From contig CAMAFY010000014.1 of the NCBI GenBank assembly GCA_945833885.1, positions 1 to 56,778 of the forward strand: a DNA stretch of 56,778 nucleotides. The letters are read 5' to 3'. Shown piece after piece: positions 35,115 to 42,195 of this stretch. The notes under the pieces were generated by a model, which was not told where the DNA came from, did not search any database, and worked only from the letters and a program-made list of their open reading frames with translations. The position numbers were made by a program, and so were the translations under genes. Numbering within the stretch: the first letter of the stretch is position 1; each line of letters begins with the position of its first letter. The DNA is from an uncultured Bacteroidales bacterium (lineage in GTDB: Bacteria > Bacteroidota > Bacteroidia > Bacteroidales > Bacteroidaceae).

Positions 35115-35574
35115 CTTGATTTTAGATTTGGTTAATAAGCATGATAAAGATTTAGGGTAGGAAGGGCATATCGCCCCGTAAAGATTCATCGCTTTTCTAC
35201 AGAAAACAGGGACACACCTGCCCGGAACTTCATCGTCATTGTCCGAAGGTGGGGAAGGTGGCACCCTACGTTTCGCATGGCAAATATAAGGCTTTTCAAA
35301 GATAATCGCACATAATTCCGCTTCTTTTCAGGATTATGCGGCATAATGGGATGCCGCAATGCTTTTTTTCTGGCAGAATTCACGGGGATTGGAATCCCGA
35401 TGCTCCGGTATCCGGATAATGCAGAAACGCCCCTGCGGACGAACCACAGAGGCGTTTCTGATGAATGTTGCTGACATCCGTACCGTCTGAAACGGGAAAG
35501 GGCAGACCGTTCACTTCATACAGATGCCGGATATCATGGATGACGCGGGCAAAGGATTCCGCATGGTGAGGCGG
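35115..35574. other. Spacer between GH85 and alaS with promoter and hairpin
   Basis: It contains a minus-strand TATATTTG (35281-35288) that fits the -7 consensus for GH85 and would give a leader of about 160 nt. A hairpin, CAGAAACGCCCCTG (35422-35435) with CAGAGGCGTTTCTG (35447-35460), has one mismatch and may end alaS transcription, although no strong T-run follows. No gene seen. Confidence 0.6.
35281..35288 (-). promoter_or_regulatory. -7 box TATATTTG of the GH85 gene
   Basis: Minus-strand TATATTTG matches TAnnTTTG in an AT-rich stretch 167 nt upstream of the GH85 start. No -33 TTTG at the standard spacing. Confidence 0.45.
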
Positions 35575-38214
35575 TTATGCCAATGCCAATTCAAGGCATT
35601 GCTTGACGGCTTCCTCAAGTCCTGCCACATCCTTACCGCCGGCCGTAGCGAAGTGGGGGGCTCCACCGCCGCCACCCTTGATGCAACGTGCCGCCTGCTT
35701 GACGAGATTGCCCGCATGGAGGCCACGGGAAGCGATGAGGTCCTTGGAGATCATGACGGTGAGAAGGGGCTTGCCGTCGCAACTGGAACCGAGGACAACA
35801 AGGGTGTTTTCGGGCAACTGACCGCCAATCTGGAAGGCGAGGTCCTTGACTGCGGCGGGGTCAACTGCCACAGGAAGCACCTTAGCCACCACGCGAATAC
35901 CGTCGGAAGTGAGGGAGGAATCGGCGATAAGTTTCTCGCGGAAGCGCGACATACGCTCCTTGACGGCCTCCTCAACCTGCTTGCGCAGACCGGCATTTTC
36001 CGAAACAGCCTTCTCCACTGCCGCCTGAACATCCTTGGCGTTGTTGAAGAACGAGCGGATGGAAGTCAGGGTATCGTACAAGCCATAGAAGACTTCTTCG
36101 GCGGCGGCTCCGGTAACGGCCTCGATACGACGCACACCGGCTGCCACGCTGCTCTCGCTGACGATATGGAAAAGTCCGATCTCGCCGGTGGCATGAGCGT
36201 GACATCCACCACAGAATTCCACGCTGGGACCGAACTTCACCACGCGGACACGGTCGCCATACTTCTCACCGAAGAGAGCCAATGCTCCGAGTTCGCGGGC
36301 CTCCTCAATGGGCAGATCGCGGTAGTCGCCAATCTGGATGTTCTGGCGAATCATGGCATTTACGCGGCGCTCCACCTCACGAAGTTCCTCGGAAGTGACC
36401 TTCTGGAAGTGGCTGAAGTCGAAACGCAGATAGTCGGGAGTCACGAGTGATCCCTTCTGTTCAACGTGTGTTCCGAGGACGCTGCGCAGACAATAGTCGA
36501 GCAAGTGCGTGGCGGTGTGGTTGCACTGGCTGGCACGACGGCGCTCAACGTTGATGGAAAGGCGGAAAGCGGCGGCGACGTCTGCGGGAAGTTCGGGAAG
36601 GATGTGTACGGTAAGGTTGTTCTCGCGCTTGGCATCGATGACCTTATAGGCCGGGCCTTCGGGCAGAACGTTCAGGGTTCCGGCGTCTCCCACCTGGCCA
36701 CCCATCTCACCATAGAAGGGTGTAGTGTCGAAGACTACCTGATAATATACCTTGTTCTTCTGCTTGATCTCGCGATAACGGAGGATGCGGGTCTCGCACT
36801 CGCTGTCGTCGTATCCGACGAAACGCTGCTCACCTTCGGCAACAACCACCCAGTCACCGTTCTCAACTGCGGCGGCATTGCGGGCACGTTCCTTCTGCTT
36901 CTGCATCTCTACGTTGAAGCCTTCCTCGTCAACGGTGAGTCCGTGTTCGGTACAAATGAGTTGCGTAAGGTCGAGGGGGAAGCCGTATGTGTCGAAGAGT
37001 GTGAACGCCTTTTCGCCGGCAACGACGGTGCAACCCTGGCTGCGGGTTTCGGCGATGACGCCTTCGAGGAGGCTGATACCCGTGGAAAGGGTGCGGAGGA
37101 ACGACTCTTCCTCCTCACGGATGACCTTGGTGATGAGTTCCTGCTGTGCGGGAAGTTCGGGGTAGAAACTGCCCATCTCCTGAACGAGTGTAGGAACGAG
37201 TTTGCAGATGAACGCCTCGCGCTGGCCGAGGAAGGTGTAGGCGTAGCGGACGGCACGGCGGAGAATACGGCGGATGACGTAGCCGGCCTTGGCGTTGGAG
37301 GGAAGTTGGCCGTCGGCAATGGCGAAACTGATGGCACGGAGATGGTCGGAAATGACGCGCATCGCCACGTCCACCTTCTCGTCCTTGCCGTAAGCATAGC
37401 CGCTGAGTTCAGATATTTTGCGGATATAGGGTTGGAACACGTCGGTGTCGTAGTTGGAGTGCTTTCCCTGCATGATGCGTACAAGACGCTCAAATCCCAT
37501 ACCCGTGTCGATGACTTTGGCGGGAAGTGGCTCGAGAGAGCCGTCGGCCTTGCGGTTATACTGCATGAAGACGAGGTTCCAGATCTCAATCACCTGGGGA
37601 TTATCCTTGTTCACGAGGTCGGCACCCTTGATGCCTGTAGCCTGACGCTCCTCCTCCGTGCGGCAGTCGATGTGGATTTCCGAGCAGGGACCACAGGGAC
37701 CGGTATCGCCCATCTCCCAGAAGTTGTCGTGCTTGTTGCCGTTGATGATATGGTCGGCGGGGAAGAATTTCTCCCAATAGGATGCGGCTTCTTCGTCGCG
37801 CTCTATGCCGTCTTCCTTCGAACCCTCGAATACCGTGACGTAAAGATGCGTGGGGTCGATATGGAGGACATCCACAAGAAAGCGGTAAGCCCACTCGATG
37901 GCTTCCTTCTTGAAATAGTCACCGAACGACCAGTTTCCGAGCATTTCGAACATGGTATGGTGGTAGGTGTCGTGGCCTACTTCCTCAAGGTCGTTGTGCT
38001 TGCCGGAAACACGGAGACACTTTTGGCTGTCGGTCTGGCGACGGCACTTGGGCTCTGCGTTACCGAGGATGATGTCCTTGAACTGGTTCATACCGGCATT
38101 GGTGAACATAAGCGTCGGGTCGTCCTTGACGACCATCGGGGCAGAAGGCACAATGAGGTGGCCCTGCTGCTCAAAGAACTTGACGAACGCTTCGCGAATT
38201 TCGTTGGCTGTCAT
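35575..38214 (-). CDS. alaS: Alanyl-tRNA synthetase
   Basis: AlaRS charges tRNA-Ala and edits mischarged Ser and Gly. The 879-aa protein is standard length, starting [28 protein letters not shown] with the class II catalytic core ([30 protein letters not shown]). The editing domain shows [14 protein letters not shown] (HxxxH) and [15 protein letters not shown], and the C-Ala domain is in the last 150 residues with [14 protein letters not shown]. Nothing is unusual in the coding sequence. Its leader contains the TAAGTG-type structured element also found before susC. Confidence 0.98.
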   Translation of the reverse strand: MTANEIREAFVKFFEQQGHLIVPSAPMVVKDDPTLMFTNAGMNQFKDIILGNAEPKCRRQTDSQKCLRVSGKHNDLEEVGHDTYHHTMFEMLGNWSFGDYFKKEAIEWAYRFLVDVLHIDPTHLYVTVFEGSKEDGIERDEEAASYWEKFFPADHIINGNKHDNFWEMGDTGPCGPCSEIHIDCRTEEERQATGIKGADLVNKDNPQVIEIWNLVFMQYNRKADGSLEPLPAKVIDTGMGFERLVRIMQGKHSNYDTDVFQPYIRKISELSGYAYGKDEKVDVAMRVISDHLRAISFAIADGQLPSNAKAGYVIRRILRRAVRYAYTFLGQREAFICKLVPTLVQEMGSFYPELPAQQELITKVIREEEESFLRTLSTGISLLEGVIAETRSQGCTVVAGEKAFTLFDTYGFPLDLTQLICTEHGLTVDEEGFNVEMQKQKERARNAAAVENGDWVVVAEGEQRFVGYDDSECETRILRYREIKQKNKVYYQVVFDTTPFYGEMGGQVGDAGTLNVLPEGPAYKVIDAKRENNLTVHILPELPADVAAAFRLSINVERRRASQCNHTATHLLDYCLRSVLGTHVEQKGSLVTPDYLRFDFSHFQKVTSEELREVERRVNAMIRQNIQIGDYRDLPIEEARELGALALFGEKYGDRVRVVKFGPSVEFCGGCHAHATGEIGLFHIVSESSVAAGVRRIEAVTGAAAEEVFYGLYDTLTSIRSFFNNAKDVQAAVEKAVSENAGLRKQVEEAVKERMSRFREKLIADSSLTSDGIRVVAKVLPVAVDPAAVKDLAFQIGGQLPENTLVVLGSSCDGKPLLTVMISKDLIASRGLHAGNLVKQAARCIKGGGGGAPHFATAGGKDVAGLEEAVKQCLELALA

Positions 38215-38220
38215 TATGAT

Positions 38221-38331
38221 AGTTAGTGAACAATATTAAACGTATTTATGTTAAGGTAGATGAATTTTGAATGATCCTTTATACTTCAACATCCGTTTTC
38301 AAGTATAAACCAATTCTTGCCCACCTACTTG
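38221..38331 (-). promoter_or_regulatory. Structured leader element A5 upstream of alaS
   Basis: In transcript sense the element begins near AAGTAGGTGGGCAAGAATT and ends with CGTTTAATATTGTTCACTAACT just before the start codon. Inside is a strong hairpin: TTTATACTT pairing with AAGTATAAA (plus-strand 38301-38309 and 38278-38286). An outer GTAGGTG/CATCTAC pair encloses it. The same arms and the inner AAGTATA hairpin occur in the susC leader (55643-55844). Confidence 0.6.
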
Positions 38332-38403
38332 CTTTGTTGCTGATTTCCAATCTTTCGGGTATCCTTATCCGATTTTCAATCGGCATAAAGTGCTTTAATC
38401 GCG

Positions 38404-38411
38404 CAAATTTA
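38404..38411 (-). promoter_or_regulatory. -7 box TAAATTTG of alaS
   Basis: Minus-strand TAAATTTG matches the -7 consensus. Transcription would start near 38397, giving alaS an unusually long leader of about 180 nt that includes the structured element and a CCGAT/ATCGG stem-loop. Confidence 0.5.
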
Positions 38412-38656
38412 CAATAATTGCGCCATTCTTTATGCCAAAACATCGGAAAACTGGCAAAAATTACGGCATTTTACGGCAGGAAATACATACAGAGAGCGAA
38501 AAACACGCGGATAATCCGTAAGGAAGGTCGCACAAACCCAAATGTCACCGGACAGTGAATGCGCAAAAGGACAGAGGTCGAAACAGCACGCAACCGCACT
38601 CCGTTTTCGGGACAGGGCAAAACAAACCGACACCCTGGGGGGGCATCGGAAACATA
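38412..38656. other. Spacer without visible gene
   Basis: Sequence between the alaS promoter and the 65-bp tandem repeats. A minus-strand frame (38430-38849) mostly translates the adjacent repeats and is not supported as a gene. Confidence 0.4.
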
Positions 38657-38859
38657 GCATCCGCCCTATCCGTTCCATCCCGTGTTCAAGGACAAGAACA
38701 ACATCGCACCGGCGGACATGAAGCATCCGCCTTATCCATTCCATCCGTGTTCGAAAACAAGAACATCTCCGCATCGGCGGACACAAGGCATCCGCCTTAT
38801 CCGTTCCATCCGTGTTCAAGGACAAGAACAACACCGCATTGACGAACACGAAGCATCCG
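38657..38859. repeat. 65-66 bp tandem repeat, about three copies
   Basis: Units beginning GCATCCGCC(C/T)TATCC start at 38657, 38723 and 38788, with a partial fourth at 38853. Units are 65 or 66 bp and differ by scattered substitutions. The odd unit length and substitutions argue against a protein-coding repeat. Confidence 0.85.
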
Positions 38860-39080
38860 TTTAATTCTTATATGACGCATTCGAAAATCACCCTTTTCAC
38901 CAGATTGCGAATCTGCCATCACGGCGTCATTTCCGCGTAAATTCTCCGCGATTTCAACGACAAAAATGGTGGAATTTCACCGAATGACGAAGCAAAAGTT
39001 GTCGAGTTTGCATCATTTTGCAATCTCGTGCCTCAGTCCACCCTTAAATTTGCGGCATTTCGTCCCCGCAATGCAGGATT

Positions 39081-39234
39081 ATCCTACACTCCAGAACACC
39101 GTTTTGCCCGTATGGTGTAGGATGTTTTTCCTTATCCTACACTCAAAAAACATCAACCTACATTGACATTTTTTCACAAAAGGTGTAGGATGTGTAGAAG
39201 AATTTCGGGAAAAATATTTTAGGGAGAAGAACAT
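39081..39234. repeat. Element C, copy 1: paired GTGTAGGAT inverted repeats
   Basis: ATCCTACAC at 39081-39089 faces GTGTAGGAT at 39115-39123; the pair is repeated at 39134-39142 and 39183-39191. The tail after the last GTGTAGGAT (TGTAGAAG, then AAAAATATTTT and AGGGAG) resembles the sequence after the copy at 56422. No coding content. Confidence 0.6.
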
Positions 39235-39331
39235 AAGTGTAGAACCTCCGCAGAACGGACGAAAAACCACGGCACTTCCACCCCGAAAGTGCGGCATTTT
39301 TCACCCGGATTTACCATCTCCCCACCCCATT

Positions 39332-39952
39332 TTGATACGGTTTTTGACAGAAAGGGTATTTCTGCTCCATGTGCTACTCTTCTGCACCATAACTGCCGGA
39401 GCGCAGACGGAGTGTCGCATCTATACAAAGGCGGAACTGGAAAAAACGGAGAAACGGGAAAAGGAGAAACGGGAAAAGGAGAAACGGGAAAAGGAGAAAC
39501 GCATAGAGGAAATACAGGATTCCATCCGTGCGGTGGAAGCTTTTGCCGCCTTGGAACAGTTGGATTTCGTGGTCGAAGCGGACAGACTCTTTTTCAAACG
39601 CAGAGAATCGGCATTCGTCGCCTCCAACACGAACTTCATTTCCTTATCAGACGACAAGGCGGTAATACAGGTAGCACCGTTCAATGGCGGAGGTCCGAAT
39701 GGCGTCGGAGGAATAACGCTTGAGGGAAGGGCCTCAAACATCAAGTTGAAGACGGACAAAAAGGGGAATGCTATCTTGAACATGAGTGTTTCCGGCACGG
39801 CACTTTCCGCAACCATAGACGTCTCTTTGCAAAAAAACTCCTATCAGGCCACCGTCACAGTGAGCCCCAATTTCCATTCCAACCGTGTCACATTATATGG
39901 AATCCTGCTCCCCTCCGCTCTCTCCGATGTGTATAAAGGTTCCGCACCATAG
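39332..39952 (+). CDS. DUF4251 domain protein with expanded Lys/Glu repeat
   Basis: The 206-aa exported protein has a signal peptide (MIRFLTERVFLLHVLLFCTI..., cleavage near AGAQ) and then a charged helical segment made of repeated KREKE. A DUF4251 domain fills about residues 75-206 (FVVEADRLFFKRRESAFVASNTNFISL, GPNGVGGITLEGRASNIKLKTDKKGN, VTVSPNFHSNRVTLYGILLPS). DUF4251 proteins are conserved envelope proteins of unknown function in Bacteroidales. The helical repeat comes from a 15-bp DNA repeat. It stands alone on the plus strand between minus-strand units. Confidence 0.85.
   Translation: MIRFLTERVFLLHVLLFCTITAGAQTECRIYTKAELEKTEKREKEKREKEKREKEKRIEEIQDSIRAVEAFAALEQLDFVVEADRLFFKRRESAFVASNTNFISLSDDKAVIQVAPFNGGGPNGVGGITLEGRASNIKLKTDKKGNAILNMSVSGTALSATIDVSLQKNSYQATVTVSPNFHSNRVTLYGILLPSALSDVYKGSAP
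39449..39502 (+). repeat. 15-bp in-frame microrepeat in the DUF4251 gene
   Basis: GAGAAACGGGAAAAG occurs three times in tandem (39449, 39464, 39479), followed by GAGAAACGC. Each unit adds five residues (KREKE), so slippage would change length without breaking the frame. Confidence 0.9.
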
Positions 39953-40004
39953 AGGCATTCACGTTTATTGTCTTTGACTCCGCAACCCGATTCACAAACA
40001 TTAA

Positions 40005-40037
40005 AAATCCTGAGCATCAAAATATTGCCCAGGATTT
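40005..40037 (-). terminator. Possible terminator between convergent genes
   Basis: AAATCCTG (40005-40012) pairs with CAGGATTT (40030-40037). In minus-strand sense the stem runs into TTTTTAATG; on the plus strand the following sequence is weakly T-rich. It lies between the DUF4251 gene and the TPR regulator, which converge. Confidence 0.5.
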
Positions 40038-40186
40038 ATTATCTCTACCCGATTTCGGGATAAGAACTTTACGTAATTATGAACTCCTCTTATTCACGAA
40101 GGAAAAACTATAAATTCAAAACCACATCGGTATAATACAATATCCCCAACTGGGTTTGCGAGTTCTACTTTTTCACATACACCCCA

Positions 40187-41839
40187 TCACATACCGATGT
40201 TCTTCACCCTTGTCTCGAAATCATCGCGGTGGGTGATGGCGACACTTTTCACCCGCGCACGGTAATTGTATATGGTGTTGACCGAATAACGCAGGAACTT
40301 CGCTATGCGGGAACTGTCCTCAATACCCAGACGTATGAGGGCGAAGATGCGGAGAGTGGTGTTGAGTTTGTACTCTCCCTGAACCACAATCTTCTCCTCC
40401 GGCAAGAGGAGGGCATTGAAATCCGAAATGAAATTGGGGAAAAGATGAAGGAAGGCATTGTCGAAAGCGGCATACAGATTCTCCGTCTCCAGATTCTTCA
40501 TGTCGGAGGATTTTGTCAATCTGTACAATTCCTCGTATTCGTGACCTTTGACCATCCTGTTGACCCGCTTGCGGAAATCATCAATCTTGTCGATGTAATC
40601 GGAGCAGAGATTCATGAAACGCCCGACATAAACGTCCTTCACCCTCGTCTGCTCGTTGAGTTGGCTGACCAACATCTTCAGTTGCCGGTTGGCATCATCC
40701 AGCGTCAGGTTCGCGCGTTGCAGTTCTTCGTTGAGGATTTCCATCTGTTCGTTCTTGTCGCTCAACGCCTGGTGGGCATCCTTCAACTGCCGGCGTCGGC
40801 GATATTCGTAGTAGAGCATCACGACAAGTCCGATGACAAGTATGCTGACGGCAATGGTCATTATCCTCAACATGGAGTTGGTATGCTCCATCTCGTCCTG
40901 ATACTGGCGGTTGATGCTCGCCAATATCGGTGAGATCTGCCAACTTCGGACATGGGTGCTATAAGTGCTGGCGCACTCCCAAGCAAAGTTGATGTACATC
41001 CGTGCCCGCTCCATATCGCCGTCGGTGGCGAGCATGTTGGCAAGTTCCCACAACGAGCCCTGGTCCATGACGGCATTCTGGACATCACAAATGGCGGACT
41101 TTGCAAGCCATGCCTTCGCCTCTTCCTCGCGTCCCGCAAGTTTGAGGTCCATGTGGCGGTAGTAGGCAACAATGGCATACTGTCGGATTCCCGGATGAAC
41201 CTTTTCCAGACGGATATCGTTGTAGCGCAATGCTCCCTCGTAATCACCCTTTTCGTAACACTCCATCTCCTTCCGTTGGAGGTAAAAATCGTTGACGGAA
41301 GGCAGGACTTTGTACATGTCGACGACACAGGAATCGCGCTTGGCGAAGAACTCGTCCTTGAGGTTGGAGACATTGTCATAATAGCCCAACTCGCCATACA
41401 CATGCACAAGGGAGATATGGTACTGTATCAACGCCTCGCGCGACACGCCGACCGTATCGGTGGTCTTCAAGAAATGCAGCGATTCGAGGAAATGTCCGGT
41501 TGAGGAACAAAGGAACGCCAACTGCGAACGGTCGAGGCACAATTTGGACTTGTCTCCGCTTTTCTCAACAAGACGTATTGCTTCCGAGATGTATTTTGCG
41601 GCGGAATCGCTCTTATAGGGCATATATTCCTGGTAGAGCCTGTACGTGAGTTCGTAACGGGTCTTCTCATCTATGGCTTCCGACAGGCGCAGACGGAGAT
41701 TGTCGATCCGCAGTTCACGTTTCTTCACATACTCAGGAGCCCGGACGATGGCTTCGTCCAGGCTTCGGTATAGTTCTTCATTGTCTGCCAGACAGTGGAG
41801 GCATACCACTGAGAGAAAGGCAAGGAGAAAATGTCGCAT
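40187..41839 (-). CDS. TPR-containing membrane regulator (DUF6377-like) of the PUL
   Basis: The 550-aa protein has a signal peptide (MRHFLLAFLSVVCLHCLA), a TPR-like helical periplasmic region (about 20-315; YIDRLF-type helices such as KYISEAIRLVEKSGDKSKLCLDRSQLAF), and a transmembrane helix (IMTIAVSILVIGLVVMLYYEY, about 322-345). A long coiled coil with LSDKNEQMEILNEELQRANLTLDDANRQLKML follows, then a C-terminal DNA-binding-like region (IFALIRLGIEDSSRIAKFLRYSVNTIYNYRARVK) that resembles the LuxR-type helix-turn-helix of Bacteroidota DUF6377 regulators. It is the last minus-strand gene of the beta-glucan PUL, so local regulation in response to glycan import is the natural inference. Confidence 0.85.
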   Translation of the reverse strand: MRHFLLAFLSVVCLHCLADNEELYRSLDEAIVRAPEYVKKRELRIDNLRLRLSEAIDEKTRYELTYRLYQEYMPYKSDSAAKYISEAIRLVEKSGDKSKLCLDRSQLAFLCSSTGHFLESLHFLKTTDTVGVSREALIQYHISLVHVYGELGYYDNVSNLKDEFFAKRDSCVVDMYKVLPSVNDFYLQRKEMECYEKGDYEGALRYNDIRLEKVHPGIRQYAIVAYYRHMDLKLAGREEEAKAWLAKSAICDVQNAVMDQGSLWELANMLATDGDMERARMYINFAWECASTYSTHVRSWQISPILASINRQYQDEMEHTNSMLRIMTIAVSILVIGLVVMLYYEYRRRRQLKDAHQALSDKNEQMEILNEELQRANLTLDDANRQLKMLVSQLNEQTRVKDVYVGRFMNLCSDYIDKIDDFRKRVNRMVKGHEYEELYRLTKSSDMKNLETENLYAAFDNAFLHLFPNFISDFNALLLPEEKIVVQGEYKLNTTLRIFALIRLGIEDSSRIAKFLRYSVNTIYNYRARVKSVAITHRDDFETRVKNIGM

Positions 41840-41881
41840 AGTTGTACTTTTGTAAGAACGTTACCAGACAGCAGGTTCCAT

Positions 41882-42078
41882 AAAGGTGGTTTCTATAAAT
41901 TACCACCGCAGATTTTGTTTATTGTAAGCGGGTCGCGTTTTGCCTCTTTTCGGTCGCTTTTCGGCTGAAAAGTCCTCTTCACCCGGTTACACAGCACGCC
42001 ATGCGCCCTCACGCACAGAAATTTTCTTCTTGAAAAAAGACTCGAAACCTGACAAATCCATTTTATAGAACCCGCCTA
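41882..42078. repeat. Element B, copy 1 (~197 bp, terminal inverted repeats)
   Basis: The ends read AAGGTGGTTTCTATAAAT (41883-41900) and, inverted, TTAGGCGGGTTCTATAAAA (42079-42061). The conserved core is at 41930-41962. Orientation is opposite to the copies at 44708 and 50423. It lies between the bglX-type GH3 gene and the TPR regulator. Confidence 0.75.
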
Positions 42079-42106
42079 AAACAAGTAATCGGGCAGAATG
42101 AAACGA

Positions 42107-42192
42107 TAAGTAAGTGTGCAAAACCAAAAGATGCCGATATTGTTCAAGCGTTCTGAACAACCCTTTACTCCATAATTCCGCACACTTACTTA
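42107..42192. repeat. Element A, copy 1: perfect 13-bp inverted repeat after the GH3 gene
   Basis: TAAGTAAGTGTGC (42107-42119) pairs perfectly with GCACACTTACTTA (42180-42192). The interior holds a second hairpin (TTGTTCA with TGAACAA, near 42141-42160). It ends 3 nt beyond the stop codon of the GH3 gene, so in mRNA it forms the immediate 3' end structure. Confidence 0.75.
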
Positions 42193-42195
42193 CGC

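Noticed and set aside
36466..38226. 586-aa plus-strand frame antisense to alaS
   Set aside because: alaS is certain on the other strand; the mirror frame has no family features.
38221..38331. T-box riboswitch upstream of alaS
   Set aside because: The leader lacks a recognisable T-box sequence and specifier loop, and T-boxes are not expected in Bacteroidota; the shared susC leader also argues against it.
38657..38859. CRISPR array
   Set aside because: The 65-bp units are contiguous tandem copies without regular unique spacers, and no cas genes are near.
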